64,000 nt of DNA from an uncultured Campylobacter sp. GTDB taxonomy: Bacteria > Campylobacterota > Campylobacteria > Campylobacterales > Campylobacteraceae. Within the stretch, counting starts at the first letter, position 1; the number at the start of each line of letters is the position of its first letter. Shown here piece after piece: positions 1-9,241 of the stretch. Below the pieces are notes generated by a model. It did no database searches, was not told the DNA's origin, and saw only the letters and a program-made list of their open reading frames with translations. The stretch is taken from positions 27,023 to 91,022 of the forward strand of contig NZ_CALHVM010000023.1 of assembly GCF_938039205.1 (NCBI RefSeq). The letters run 5' to 3'. The translations under genes and the position numbers were made by a program.

Positions 1-1172
1 AACAGGTGGATGAAAACATCCTCCAGGCTCGCTTTGATCGGTATTAGACTTAGCTCGTCCTGCGGTATCGCAAGGCCTTTAACCGCATCTTGTAGCGCGG
101 CCTCGTCCTTTGCCGTGACGTGATAGCCGTTACCAAAAGCCGAAACGCTAAGCGCGGCGTTTGAGGCTAGCAGCGACGCCGCTTCGCCTGCTCTATCTCC
201 GCTTAGCTGCCAGACATTTAGATCGTAGCCGGCGATGATGTCTGATTGCGTGCCGCGGGCTAGGATCTTGCCGTAGGCGATATAGATGAGCTCGTGGCAG
301 CGCTCGGCCTCATCCATGTAGTGCGTGGAGACTAGCACCGTGATGCCGTCCTGGGCTAGTTCGTGGATGATATCCCAAAACTCGCGCCTAGCCTTTGGAT
401 CTACGCCCGCCGTAGGCTCGTCGAGCAAAAGCAGCTTCGGGCCGTGCACGAGGCACATCGCAAGCGCTAGCCGCTGTTTCCAGCCGCCCGATAAACTGCC
501 CGCTAGATGGTTTTGACGTGGGGCTAGGTCTAAGCGGTCTAGGATTTGATTTACGGTGGCTTTTTGGTTTTTGACCGCAAAAAGCCTAGCGATAAATTCT
601 AAATTTTCCCTCACGCTAAGGTCGTCGTACCAGCCGAATTTTTGCGTCATATAGCCCGTTTTTAGGCGTATGGCTTCGCTTTGGCTGCGGAAATCATACC
701 CCAGACAGCTGCCGCTACCGCCGTCTGGTTTTAAAAGGCCGCAAAGCATGCGTATCGTTGTCGTCTTGCCGCTACCGTTTGGTCCTAAAAATCCACACAC
801 GCTGCCCTTTTTGACCCTGATATCGACGCCGTCCGTGATGATCTTTTTGCCGAATTTTTTGGTGAGGCCTCTAACGTCGATGGCGTAGTCGCCGCTCTGC
901 TGTTTCGGGCTCAAATTTGGAGTCAAATTTGAGCTTTGGCTTGCGGTTAAATTTGCTGCGCTTGTCAAATTTGACGGCAAATTTGCGCTGTTAAATTTCG
1001 CTTTTAACTCATTTGCTAAATTTGATCCGCTCAAATTTGATTTTCTTTTGGTCTGCGACGGAGCTTTGTTTGCGCCGTAAATTTTGCTACTGTGTGCGTT
1101 TAAATTTTGCCCCGGCGAAATTGCGTCCAAATTTGAACGCCGAATTTGAGCGGAAATATTTTGCGCGTTCAT
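1..1172 (-). CDS. ABC-2 type efflux system ATP-binding protein (3' end cut off)
   Basis: This is the ATPase of an ABC exporter of the YbhF/YhiH kind that works with the adjacent HlyD adaptor and an ABC-2 permease expected beyond the window edge. About 390 codons are visible. In order they show Walker A GPNGSGKTT, signature LSGGWKQR, Walker B LLLLDEPT followed by AGVDP, and the H-loop STHYMDEAE. The ATG overlaps the hlyD stop (ATGA), so the two are translationally coupled. The oddity is about 90 residues before the ABC domain (which begins near DYAIDVRGLTKKFG). They are rich in Ser, Asn and Leu and are encoded by many AAATTTG words. An internal start (several TTG codons) cannot be excluded. 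Family assignment is firm; the substrate is unknown. Confidence 0.88.
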   Translation of the reverse strand, partial: MNAQNISAQIRRSNLDAISPGQNLNAHSSKIYGANKAPSQTKRKSNLSGSNLANELKAKFNSANLPSNLTSAANLTASQSSNLTPNLSPKQQSGDYAIDVRGLTKKFGKKIITDGVDIRVKKGSVCGFLGPNGSGKTTTIRMLCGLLKPDGGSGSCLGYDFRSQSEAIRLKTGYMTQKFGWYDDLSVRENLEFIARLFAVKNQKATVNQILDRLDLAPRQNHLAGSLSGGWKQRLALAMCLVHGPKLLLLDEPTAGVDPKARREFWDIIHELAQDGITVLVSTHYMDEAERCHELIYIAYGKILARGTQSDIIAGYDLNVWQLSGDRAGEAASLLASNAALSVSAFGNGYHVTAKDEAALQDAVKGLAIPQDELSLIPIKASLEDVFIHL

Positions 1173-2131
1173 GGCTCTAGCCTCGCTTTTATCGGTAGCG
1201 ACGGGTGCAGGGCGGTTGCGTTGTTTTCGGGCACGGCCTCGACTAGATAGACCAGCGTGCTTTGCGAGGTTTGGTTGTAGATGACGGGCGGGGCGTACTC
1301 GGGAGCGGACGCGATTTTTACGATGCGAGCGCTAAAGTCCGTGCACCCCTCGCAGCTAATGCGCGCTTTTTGCCCCTCGCGCAGGCTAGGCAGCGCGCCT
1401 GCGGGCACGAAAAACCTGATCTTTATCTCATTTGGCGGTAGCAGAGATAGCACTGGCTGCGAGCTTTGGACGAACTCGCCCGTTTTATAAAATATATCTT
1501 CGACGAGTCCGGATTTTGGCGCTAGGACGGCGGTTTGCTCTAGCCTGCACCGCGCGGCGCGCTCGTTAGCTTTGGCCGCTTGTATTTTTGCTTTTAGGCT
1601 TGTTATCTGCTCGCTTCTAGCGGGCAAATTTGCGATTTTTAGCGCAGCGTTTAGCTCGCTAACTAGGGCGTTTGCGCGGTCAAATTCCGCCTTTGCTGCG
1701 TCGAAATCTTTTTGCGAAACGGCATGTTTGGCCAGCAGCGACTTCGCGCGCTCGTAGTTAGCCTCCGCGATCCAAAGCGCGGCCTTGGCTTGTTTTAGCT
1801 CGGCACCTATCCGCTCGATCTCCTCGGGGCGCTTGCCCGTGCTAAGGTCGGCTAGCTCGGCCTCTAGCGCGTCTACGTTAGCCTTTGCGGCGTCTAAATT
1901 TGCCAGCGCTTCGGCGCTCTCAAGCGCAAAAAGCGGCTCGCCCTCTTGAACAGTGGCGCCCTCTTTGACGCTCAAATTTACGATTCGTCCGCTAACGCTA
2001 GGCGCCACGTAAAGATAATCGCCCTCGACGTAGCCGTTAAAAAACGCGCCCCCCTTCTCGTCTGCACAGCCTGCAAAAATCAGGATAAAAAAGGCAAAAA
2101 ACGCGTAAAATTTGCTCAAATTTAAACCCAT
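1169..2131 (-). CDS. HlyD-family periplasmic adaptor lipoprotein of an ABC efflux system
   Basis: This 320-residue membrane-fusion protein links an inner-membrane ABC exporter to the outer membrane. The N-terminus has a short hydrophobic segment ending in the lipobox-like IFAGC, so it is probably a lipoprotein anchored near Cys22. A biotinyl-lipoyl-like segment follows (YVAPSVSGRIVNLSVKEG). A long Ala/Glu-rich coiled-coil hairpin lies at about residues 65-180. The second lipoyl half (LAPKSGLVEDIF) and a beta-barrel region come next. It resembles YbhG/YhiI. It overlaps the downstream ATPase by 4 nt, forming an adaptor-ATPase operon. Confidence 0.88.
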   Translation of the reverse strand: MGLNLSKFYAFFAFFILIFAGCADEKGGAFFNGYVEGDYLYVAPSVSGRIVNLSVKEGATVQEGEPLFALESAEALANLDAAKANVDALEAELADLSTGKRPEEIERIGAELKQAKAALWIAEANYERAKSLLAKHAVSQKDFDAAKAEFDRANALVSELNAALKIANLPARSEQITSLKAKIQAAKANERAARCRLEQTAVLAPKSGLVEDIFYKTGEFVQSSQPVLSLLPPNEIKIRFFVPAGALPSLREGQKARISCEGCTDFSARIVKIASAPEYAPPVIYNQTSQSTLVYLVEAVPENNATALHPSLPIKARLEP

Positions 2132-2448
2132 TTCGCCTCCTTAAAGCCGCTATTTCATTAGCATTATACCCCGCTTGGTTAAATTTGACTACATTTTAGG
2201 ATTCCGAGCGGTATCCGAAAAGGAAATATTATCAGCGTGTAGGCTTCGGATAGCACGGTAGAAGCGGCGGTTTTTTATCTCTTTTTAGGAAAGAGCAATT
2301 TAAATTTGGAGCAAATTAGTGCGGCGATTATAGTATTTTTTGCGCTCTAAATTTCTTAGATGTGTTTTATAAGTACTGCAAAAACGGTATTACTAATAAA
2401 AAAGGATAAAAAATATCCAATTTAAGCATTCTTTGAAGATAGGGGTTA

Positions 2449-2454
2449 TATAAT
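2449..2454 (+). promoter_or_regulatory. -10 box upstream of yceI-like gene
   Basis: TATAAT lies 49 nt before the yceI ATG. Campylobacter vegetative promoters have a strong -10 and weak -35, so no -35 is assigned. A short inverted repeat (GGATA/TATCC, about 2404-2418) and tandem TTAATC words lie around it and could be regulator contacts; that is inference. Confidence 0.55.
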
Positions 2455-2502
2455 TCCTGTTCTAATGATATTAGTTATTAATCTTAATCTTAAGGAGAGT
2501 GT

Positions 2503-3048
2503 ATGAAAAAAATTATTTCAGGTGCGCTTGTCACATCTATTTTGGCTGCTTCGGCATTTGCTTTTAGTGTAGATGGCAACCCTAGCGTCAAATTCGTTGG
2601 TTATAAGTTAGCTAACAAAACAGCCGTCGAGGGTACGTTTAAAGATCTTGGCTTTAAAAGCGCGGAAAACGCAAATTTTGCCGATTTTCTAAAAACCTTT
2701 GAGTTTAACATCGATCCTAAAAATATCGATACAAAGCTTCCCGATCGCGACAAACGTATCGGTATAATCTTTGACGGTAACGTAATTTCAGCTAAAATAG
2801 TATCAGCTAGCGGCGACGACAAGGCTGGCGAAATAGAAGTCGAAGTAAGCGTCAAAGGAAACTCCAAAGCCTACAAAACGCAGTACACGGTCGAGAGCGG
2901 TAAGCTAAAGGCTAAAATAGGCATCGATCTGTTGGCTGATTTCAAGCTAGACGAGACTTTTGCAAAATTCGCTACCGCTTCTAAGGCGTTTCACGGCGGT
3001 AAAAGCTATCCCGACGTAGAAATCTCTATGGAAGCTAAAATAAAATAA
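2503..3048 (+). CDS. YceI-family periplasmic protein
   Basis: This 181-residue protein has a cleavable signal peptide (MKKIISGALVTSILAASAFA) followed by a YceI-type lipocalin-like beta barrel. Members bind isoprenoid-like lipids in the periplasm. Family hallmarks include the early PSVKFVGYKL strand and the ending KSYPDVEISMEAKIK. The start is supported by AAGGAG 8 nt upstream. It has its own promoter and terminator, so it is monocistronic. The physiological ligand in Campylobacter is not known to me. Confidence 0.85.
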   Translation: MKKIISGALVTSILAASAFAFSVDGNPSVKFVGYKLANKTAVEGTFKDLGFKSAENANFADFLKTFEFNIDPKNIDTKLPDRDKRIGIIFDGNVISAKIVSASGDDKAGEIEVEVSVKGNSKAYKTQYTVESGKLKAKIGIDLLADFKLDETFAKFATASKAFHGGKSYPDVEISMEAKIK

Positions 3049-3053
3049 CTTTC

Positions 3054-3089
3054 AAATTCGGCGCGAACGAGTTAGCTTGCGCCGAATTT
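3054..3089 (+). terminator. Hairpin after yceI-like gene
   Basis: AAATTCGGCGC and GCGCCGAATTT form a perfect 11-bp stem with a 14-nt loop six bases after the stop. A T-containing but imperfect tail follows, consistent with termination. Confidence 0.6.
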
Positions 3090-3178
3090 GCCTCTTTATC
3101 CTCGTTTTTTATTCTATAATGCCGAAAAATCGATAACTTAAGATATAATGAGCTTTAAAATTTAATTTAAGGCGAAAA

Positions 3179-3664
3179 ATGACGACGAAAGAAAATAAAA
3201 AAGGGGCGGTAAGCGCGCTATTTTTGGCTATTGCGCTGTTTGCGGCGGGATGTGCAGGGTATTTTTATTACGGCATAGGCGGGACCGGCATTTTTACCGT
3301 GGTCGTCGCCGTGATCTGCGCCGTTTTTTGCGTGAAAAAGATATTTCAAGTTAGCTTTTTAAGCATCGATGACGACGGATTTTTAGTGCAAAAGGGCGGC
3401 AAAAACGCTAAATTTTACTTTAAAGATATCGAAGAGATCGGCGTTCGCATGGTAGACGCCAAACGCAAAATCGACGTTTTAAACGTGAGATTTAAAAGAG
3501 GCAAACTAGACCGCGACGCAGCTGATGGCCTCATGCAGCCTATCGGAGACGACGATGCCGTGATATACGACAAATACGAGCTCTCAAAACATGAAGTTTT
3601 TAAAATTTTAAAGCAGAAATTTGAGGCGCTAAACGCACAAAAAAGCGAAAATAAGAGAAAGTAA
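3179..3664 (+). CDS. Hypothetical membrane protein with PH-like tail
   Basis: I do not recognise a named family. The 161-residue product begins with a charged cytoplasmic stretch. Two closely spaced hydrophobic helices follow at about residues 10-30 and 34-52 (separated by YYYGIGGTG). After them comes a cytoplasmic beta-rich domain (FLSIDDDGFLVQ, YFKDIEEIGVRM, IDVLNVRFKRG). Two membrane helices plus such a domain resemble bacterial PH-domain membrane proteins, but that is a structural guess. AAGGCG precedes the ATG. Confidence 0.6.
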   Translation: MTTKENKKGAVSALFLAIALFAAGCAGYFYYGIGGTGIFTVVVAVICAVFCVKKIFQVSFLSIDDDGFLVQKGGKNAKFYFKDIEEIGVRMVDAKRKIDVLNVRFKRGKLDRDAADGLMQPIGDDDAVIYDKYELSKHEVFKILKQKFEALNAQKSENKRK

Positions 3665-3747
3665 AATTTAGCTCGGCCCGCCGGTGCCAAATTTGATTTT
3701 TGGCTTTGTTTGACCGAAATTTGAGTCAAACCCGCAAGGCTAAATTT
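3664..3747. terminator. Bidirectional hairpin between convergent genes
   Basis: AAATTTAGC (3664-3672) pairs with GCTAAATTT (3739-3747). Nested inside are CCAAA/TTTGG and TTTGAC/GTCAAA. The outer arms coincide with the two convergent stop codons, so the structure could terminate both transcripts. Confidence 0.45.
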
Positions 3748-4980
3748 ATTTATTAAAATACGCCGCGAGCGCGCTTAGCCAAACAAACAGAGCTATTATC
3801 CGAGACATCGTCCACGGCGTACCCGCAGAAAACGCCGCAAGCATCGCTGAGGAGAGGATGCCGCTGCCGTATTGCAGCGAGCCGATGAGCGCAGCGGCCG
3901 AACCCTTCATCTCCTGCGGCACGCTATCAAGAGCGGCGGCATTGGAGCAAGAAGCGATGATGCCGTTCATGCTAAAAACGAAAAACATCGGGATTATCAC
4001 GCCAAGAACGCCGCCCGTTTTGAAAAACGCAAACGCAAACAGTACGCTGGCAGCAAGCGCGGCGACGAGCGTGGAGACTATGAGTAGGCGGTTTAGCGCA
4101 TAGCGCTTTACCAGCTTTTTGTTTACGAAACTTAGCGCCATGACGCCCACGATGTTTATACCGAATAAAAATCCGTAGTATTTGCTAGGAATGCCGAAAT
4201 AATCGATATATACAAACGATGAGCCCGTGATAAAGGCATAGGCGGCTACGTAGAAAAACGTCACGCTAAGAGTGTAGCGCATAAATTTGGCGTCTTGCAA
4301 TAATCTTAGATAGTTTCTAAAAGACGATGCGATTGGCTTTGTGGAGCGCTTTTGCGGCGGCAAGGTCTCCGGCAGAGAAAAAATCATCGCAAACATAACC
4401 GCGCTAGCTAGCGCCATCAGCCAAAATATCCCGTGCCAAGAGCCAAATTCCAGTATTGCGCCGCCCAATAACGGACCCACTATCGGCGCTATCGCCATGA
4501 TGATAACCAGCGTAGAGAGCATCTGTGCGGCCTGCGAGCTACCGAAAAGATCGCTAATCATTACCCTGCTTAGCATCGGTCCTACGCATGCGCCTACGGC
4601 CTGAAACACACACCAGAAAAGGGCGCAGCATATTGTCCGACATCGCGCATCCTACTGATCCGATCGCAAAGAGCGCCATACCGATGAAAAGCGGGATTTT
4701 ACGCCCGATCCTATCACTGATAGGCCGCAGACGAGCTGTGCGATGGCGAAACCAATCAAAAAGCCCATTATCGTAAGCTCCGAGTCTCCGTGCAACTGCC
4801 GCTCCATTATAGGCATAGCAGTAGATATACGTCCGTAGATAGCGATGTACAAGCCATGAGCGCGCTTAGTACGACTAAAAAGATAGCGAAGTTTTTGGAG
4901 TTTAAAATTTTCCTTTTGTTGTTATTTGAGTGGGCGCAGGGTTTACGCGACTGGAGATTGAGAGCTTTAAATTTACTCAA
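3746..4980 (-). pseudogene. Bcr/CflA-type MFS drug exporter, disrupted by about three frameshifts
   Basis: Read through the breaks, this is a 12-helix multidrug MFS transporter of the Bcr/CflA family. The N-terminal TTDVYL-like motif, GFLIGFAIAQLVCG, DRIGRKIP, FQAVGACVGPMLSR and SLPETL can all be joined. The reading frame changes near 4820 (inside STDVYL/AMPIMERQ), near 4722 (between LVCG and ISDRIGRK) and near 4630 (before ALFWCVFQ). Each is explained by one missing base. A TTG near 4980 is the likely start. The C-terminal 287 residues remain open. Three breaks in 200 bp suggest decay, or low-quality sequence there. Confidence 0.8.
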
Positions 4981-5116
4981 ATTCGCATTGATAAATTTTG
5001 CGCGATTGTAGCTAAATTTAAACGCCTTTCGGTGCGGATGCTTAAATTAAATTTGATGTAAAATTTGAATGCAAGCGGTACAAAATTTAAACTAGAAATT
5101 TAAATGCAGTAGAGCA

Positions 5117-5233
5117 AGGCGCAGTATTTTTCGCTTAGACGAGGCGAAATTTGATTTTTAAGCGGAGCGTATATTTGATACGTGAGCATAAAAATCAAAT
5201 TTCAACGAAGTATAAGTAGAAAAAGACAAGCCT
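5117..5233 (-). repeat. Long imperfect palindrome, family E copy 1
   Basis: This 117-bp element lies just downstream of the carboxynorspermidine synthase stop. The ends are AGGC/GCCT, then GTATTTTTC against GAAAAAGAC. A perfect 15-bp stem follows (5146-5160 with 5189-5203). The apical hairpin is CGTAT-ATTTG-ATACG, flanked by GCGGAG and TGAGCA. Its end sequences match the element at 10746 while the stem sequence differs. It could act as a terminator for the minus-strand gene, but it is far larger than needed. Confidence 0.65.
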
Positions 5234-5237
5234 AAAT

Positions 5238-6449
5238 TTAGACTTCGTACCTCTCTCCTGGCTTCATTTCGATTATCTCCCACGGCAAGCCCTGCTTATT
5301 TAGCTCATCCATAAAAGGCTTGGCGTCGAAATTTTCCATATTAAAGACGCCCTTGCCGCTCCAGATGCCTTTGGCGACCATCATCGAGCCGATCATCGCC
5401 GGTACGCCTGTGGTGTAGCTAACAGCCTGCGCGCCCGTCTCGGCGTAGCAAGCTTCGTGATCGCAGACGTTGTAGATGTAGACCTGGCGCTCTTTGCCGT
5501 CTTTTAAGCCACGTATCACGCAGCCGATGTTAGTTTTACCTTTCGTGCGAGGACCGAGCGACGCAGGATCAGGCAACAAGGTCTTTAAAAATTGGATCGG
5601 AATTATTTTTACGCCGTTATGCTCGACCTCGTCGATGCGCAGCATGCCGACGTTTTCTAGGCATTTCATGTGTGTGAGATAGCTCTGCCCAAAGGTCATA
5701 AAAAATCGGATTCGTTTTAGCCCTTTGATGTTTTTAACGAGGCTTTCTAGCTCCTCGTGATAGAGCAGGTAGCTGTCTTTGACGCCCACTTTCGGGTAGT
5801 CCCACTTAAACATTATTTCCATCGGCTCGGTCTCTTTCCACTCGCCGCGCTCCCAGTAGCGGCCTTTTGCGCTCACTTCGCGCAGGTTGATTTCTGGGTT
5901 GAAATTCGTCGCAAACGGATATCCGTGATCGCCCGCGTTGCAGTCTAGGATATCGATCTCGTGGATCTTGTCAAAGAGATTTTGCTGCGCGTAGGCGCAA
6001 AATACGTTTGTCACGCCCGGGTCAAAGCCAGAGCCAAGAAGCGCCATGGTGCCAGCGTTTTTGAAGTCACTATCCTTCGCCCACTGCAGCTTGTACTCAA
6101 ATTTCGCCGTGTCTGGGTGCTCGTAGTTTGCGGTGTCGATGTAAGGTATGCCAGCCTTTACGCAAGCATCCATAAGAGTTAGGTCTTGATATGGCAGCGC
6201 GACATTTAGTAGCAAATCAGCCTTTGTTTGTTTGATGAGCTCCACAACAGCCGCTGTATCGTCAGCGTCGATCTGCGCGGTTTTTATCTCTACGCCAAGG
6301 CGCTCTTTTATAAATTTAGCGATCGCGTCGCACTTGCTTTTGGTGCGGCTTGCAAGGGTGATTTTTGTAAAAACGTCCGCGTTCATCGCGCATTTTACGG
6401 TCGCGACTTGGCTCACGCCGCCCGCGCCTATGATTAAGATATTTGACAT
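5238..6449 (-). CDS. Carboxynorspermidine/carboxyspermidine synthase (saccharopine dehydrogenase family)
   Basis: This 403-residue NADPH-dependent reductase condenses aspartate semialdehyde with putrescine or diaminopropane to a carboxy-polyamine, the first step of the alternative spermidine pathway. It has an N-terminal Rossmann motif (ILIIGAGGVSQV) and the family segment LLNVALPYQDLTLMDAC. GSGFDPGVTNVFCAYA and a C-terminal catalytic domain follow. Its partner decarboxylase NspC lies at 21026, unlinked as in other Campylobacter. The GGAGCC upstream of the ATG fits a ribosome site. Saccharopine dehydrogenase activity proper is unlikely. Confidence 0.88.
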   Translation of the reverse strand: MSNILIIGAGGVSQVATVKCAMNADVFTKITLASRTKSKCDAIAKFIKERLGVEIKTAQIDADDTAAVVELIKQTKADLLLNVALPYQDLTLMDACVKAGIPYIDTANYEHPDTAKFEYKLQWAKDSDFKNAGTMALLGSGFDPGVTNVFCAYAQQNLFDKIHEIDILDCNAGDHGYPFATNFNPEINLREVSAKGRYWERGEWKETEPMEIMFKWDYPKVGVKDSYLLYHEELESLVKNIKGLKRIRFFMTFGQSYLTHMKCLENVGMLRIDEVEHNGVKIIPIQFLKTLLPDPASLGPRTKGKTNIGCVIRGLKDGKERQVYIYNVCDHEACYAETGAQAVSYTTGVPAMIGSMMVAKGIWSGKGVFNMENFDAKPFMDELNKQGLPWEIIEMKPGERYEV

Positions 6450-6541
6450 TTTGGCTCCTTTAAATTTTAGTGATTTTATCCAAAGCTTATATAAAATTTG
6501 CTTTTAGTAGTTACAATAGCGCGAAATTTTAAAGGAATTTT

Positions 6542-7282
6542 ATGCGCAAAATTTTAATTTTTCTGCTTCCGATTTGGCTGTTTGGGATGAGTTGCGAGGA
6601 GGCGATGCAGCGCAGCATAGATGAGTTTATAAAGCCTGATCGCGATGCCGCGGCTACGTCGATAGCGGGCGAAAAAGCCGCTCAAATTTGCCTGGCTGAG
6701 TACGGCGAGGAGAATGAAAACACTATAATGGCGCTAAATAACGCAGGCGCGTTTTTTATGCTAACAAACGAACTGCAAAAGGCGCTTGAGGCCTATGAGC
6801 GTTCGCTAAAAATTTTACAAAAAGGGCTGGGCAAAGAGCACAAAGCGCTAGCAAAGCCCTATCACGGCGTAGCTAGCGCGCAGTCGTTGCTGGGGCGATA
6901 CGATGAGGCGATAGCGAATTTCGGCTTGGCGATCAGATACTATGAGCTTGGCGACGAGAATATGCAAAAAGATCTGATGGGCTGTTACGCGGGGCTAGGC
7001 GATACGCTCTATAAAACGGGCGATTTTAACGGCGCATACGTAAAATACGCCGTCGCGTTTAGAATTTACGAATAGGTTTTTGGCGCAGACGGCGTAAATT
7101 TGCTACGAGCGAAGTACTATGCGCTGATGGCGGGCGATCTGGTGGGTCTTGGCAACAAGACTGAGGCGCTGCAAAACTACGAAAAAGCTCTTAAAATCGC
7201 GAATAAAATTTTAGAAAAAAGCAACGATAAACACGCAAAAAGCCTAAAAGCAGAGGTGGAAGCAAAGATAAAAGAGCTGTAA
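6542..7282 (+). pseudogene. TPR-repeat protein interrupted by an in-frame TAG
   Basis: A signal peptide (MRKILIFLLPIWLFGMS) starts a periplasmic tetratricopeptide-repeat protein. Repeats such as NNAGAFFMLTNELQKALEAY and YAGLGDTLYKTGDFNGAY are visible. Codon 178 (7073-7075) is TAG, and the same frame then continues for 68 codons. Those codons include another clear repeat (AGDLVGLGNKTEALQNYEKA) and end in TAA at 7280-7282. No indel is needed, so a single nonsense change separates a 177-residue product from a 246-residue one. The gene may be recently inactivated, or the shorter protein may be used. Confidence 0.75.
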
Positions 7283-7342
7283 AATTAGCGATTGGGTTTC
7301 GAGAGAAGCCAAATTTGCCACTCAAATTTGACTCGGTCGTCG

Positions 7343-8644
7343 CTACTCGGCGTTTAACCGCTTTGCCAAATTTGCCGCGCAGGCAAACGCAAAGTGCAGG
7401 TTGTACCCGCCGAGCATCCCCGTCACGTTTAAAACTTCGCCGATAAAGTAAAGCCCGCGAGTGCCGCCACGGCCGCAGTTTACGTCTAGCGCGTCTGTGT
7501 CTATGCCGCCTTTGGTGACTTCGGCTCGCTCGAAGCCAAACGTGCCAGCAGGCGCAAATTCGTAAGCAAATAGCCGCGAGATTTTCGCCATTTCATCCGC
7601 CTTGTACTCGCCGTAAGGCTTGTCGCTAAGCCCCGCCGCGCGCAAAAACTCGAGCGTAAATCGCCTAGGTAGCGGCAAGATAGTGCTGAGCTGTTTTTTG
7701 CTTTTTTGCGCGGTTTCGATTCTAAAATTCGGGCAAAAATTTATCGCGATTAAGCCCTTTCGCCAAAAAAGCGAAGCATTTAGCACGGCCGGTCCGCTTA
7801 TGCCTTTGTGAGTGAAAAGTATGTCGCCTGCAAATTTGCGCGGCATTTTTGGCTCGCGGTTTGCGGCGTTTTTGTTTGCGCAAGCTACGCTAATCTGGGC
7901 CGGAAAGCAAACTCCGCTTAAATTTTTAAACCAAAACTCGTCTTTTTGCACGGTAAATCCTACGAGTGCGGGCGCGGGCGGGATGACGCAGATACCAAAG
8001 CCCTGCGCTATTTCGTAGCCGATATCGCTGGCGCCTAGGCTTTTGTAGCTTAGTCCACCGCTAGCTACGACGAGATTTTTAGCGTAAAATTTTTCTCCGT
8101 CTTCAGCAACAACTTCAAAAACTTCGTTTAAATTTTGCTCGTTTTGATCAAATTTCGTCTCAAAATCTGTCAAATTTTTATCACAATTTTGTGCGGGAGA
8201 AACGTCTAAAATTTGGCCGTTTTCATCGGTCAAAATTTTTCTAGCGCTTTTCACGCAAACGCCGCAAAATATATGCGCACCGCTTTGTCTAGCGCGCTTT
8301 AAAAGTACGCCCAAAACGTCTTTTGCGCCGCTTTCGCAGAAAAATTGATTTTGCTTTTGCTCGTTAAATTTTAGCTCGCCAAAAAATTTTAAAACATCTT
8401 TGAAACATAGATTTTTTAGGATATTTGTGGCAAAATCCGCGTCGCCGAGGTAGTTTGATGCATCGATACGGCGGTTTGTGACGTTGCACCTGCCTCCGCC
8501 GCTAGCTAGGATTTTCTTGCCAGGAGTTGCATTTTTTTCGAGCATGGCGACGTTTTTACCGCGTAAATTCGCCGCCAAAAATAGCCCTGCCGCGCCCGCT
8601 CCGATTATCAAAACGTCGTAAATTTTGCAAATTTTAGCCATCAT
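7343..8644 (-). CDS. HI0933/BaiN-like NAD(P)/FAD-dependent oxidoreductase
   Basis: This 433-residue flavoprotein has an N-terminal FAD-binding motif (VLIIGAGAAGLFLAANL), then PGKKILASGGGRCNVTN and LVVASGGLSYKSLGASDIGY. The C-terminal family signature is FIGEVLNVTGMLGGYNLHFAFA. The reaction is not firmly established for the family. Relative to compact members there is an extra segment of about 50 residues before EVFEVVAEDGE. It is Asn/Asp-rich and encoded by AAATTT-type words, probably a surface loop. Two ATGs are tandem at the start; either is possible. Confidence 0.85.
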   Translation of the reverse strand: MMAKICKIYDVLIIGAGAAGLFLAANLRGKNVAMLEKNATPGKKILASGGGRCNVTNRRIDASNYLGDADFATNILKNLCFKDVLKFFGELKFNEQKQNQFFCESGAKDVLGVLLKRARQSGAHIFCGVCVKSARKILTDENGQILDVSPAQNCDKNLTDFETKFDQNEQNLNEVFEVVAEDGEKFYAKNLVVASGGLSYKSLGASDIGYEIAQGFGICVIPPAPALVGFTVQKDEFWFKNLSGVCFPAQISVACANKNAANREPKMPRKFAGDILFTHKGISGPAVLNASLFWRKGLIAINFCPNFRIETAQKSKKQLSTILPLPRRFTLEFLRAAGLSDKPYGEYKADEMAKISRLFAYEFAPAGTFGFERAEVTKGGIDTDALDVNCGRGGTRGLYFIGEVLNVTGMLGGYNLHFAFACAANLAKRLNAE

Positions 8645-8682
8645 AAAACCTCAAAATTTACCCGCGGCAAAGCCATCTAAAA

Positions 8683-9177
8683 TCAAAAGCTATTTTTTAG
8701 CGCTAGGAATTTTTGCTCTTGCGCTTCGTCTAGTTTCATTTTTTCGTTGCGATTTACAAAAAGCTTAAAGATCACGTTGTGATCCGCGTCGTAAAAGTGC
8801 AGGCTGTGCCCGAGAAATCCCATAAATTTAGTGCTCACAAAGCCGATACTGGAGATTGATTCTTCTTTTAGGTGGCCGCCCAAAAAGCCTGTTTTATCGG
8901 TGAAATTTAAAAATCCTCTCGCTTTTTTAGGCATAGGCACGCTCACCTTGATCTCGATGATAAACTCAGGCGTATTTTTGATGAAAAGCATCTCGCCCCA
9001 AGTGCTGACTTCTTCAAAAATTTTCATCAAATTTTCTGCGCCGACTTCCTTAAATTCGTCATCGCCGCGGTATTGCAGGATTTCGTATTCGCGTACGTTT
9101 AGCTGTTTGGCTGCATCGTAAACGGACATCTTTTTGTCCTCGAAAAGCTCGTCGATTTGTTTTTTTAGATCGCTCAT
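8683..9177 (-). CDS. HutX/HuvX-type heme-utilization cytosolic carrier protein
   Basis: This 164-residue protein resembles HutX/HuvX, which binds heme in the cytosol and passes it to a heme-degrading enzyme. Recognisable family features are STWGEMLFI, GFLNFTDKTGFLGGHL and SIGFVSTKFMGFLGHSLHFYDADHN. The ending IFKLFVNRNEKMKLDEAQEQKF also fits. The N-terminus is helical, with an HTH-like VYDAAKQLNVREYEILQY. No heme transporter genes are adjacent, so the assignment rests on the sequence alone. Confidence 0.75.
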   Translation of the reverse strand: MSDLKKQIDELFEDKKMSVYDAAKQLNVREYEILQYRGDDEFKEVGAENLMKIFEEVSTWGEMLFIKNTPEFIIEIKVSVPMPKKARGFLNFTDKTGFLGGHLKEESISSIGFVSTKFMGFLGHSLHFYDADHNVIFKLFVNRNEKMKLDEAQEQKFLALKNSF

Positions 9178-9241
9178 TTTTATCCTTTTTTGAGATTAGA
9201 TTTTGATAATAGTATTTAAAAATAGCTAAAAATCGGCTAAA

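Noticed and set aside
7073..7075. TAG as a recoded amino acid (pyrrolysine)
   Set aside because: TAG is used as an ordinary stop in this window (for example ccoN, dba, the 14787 gene), and no pyl genes are seen.
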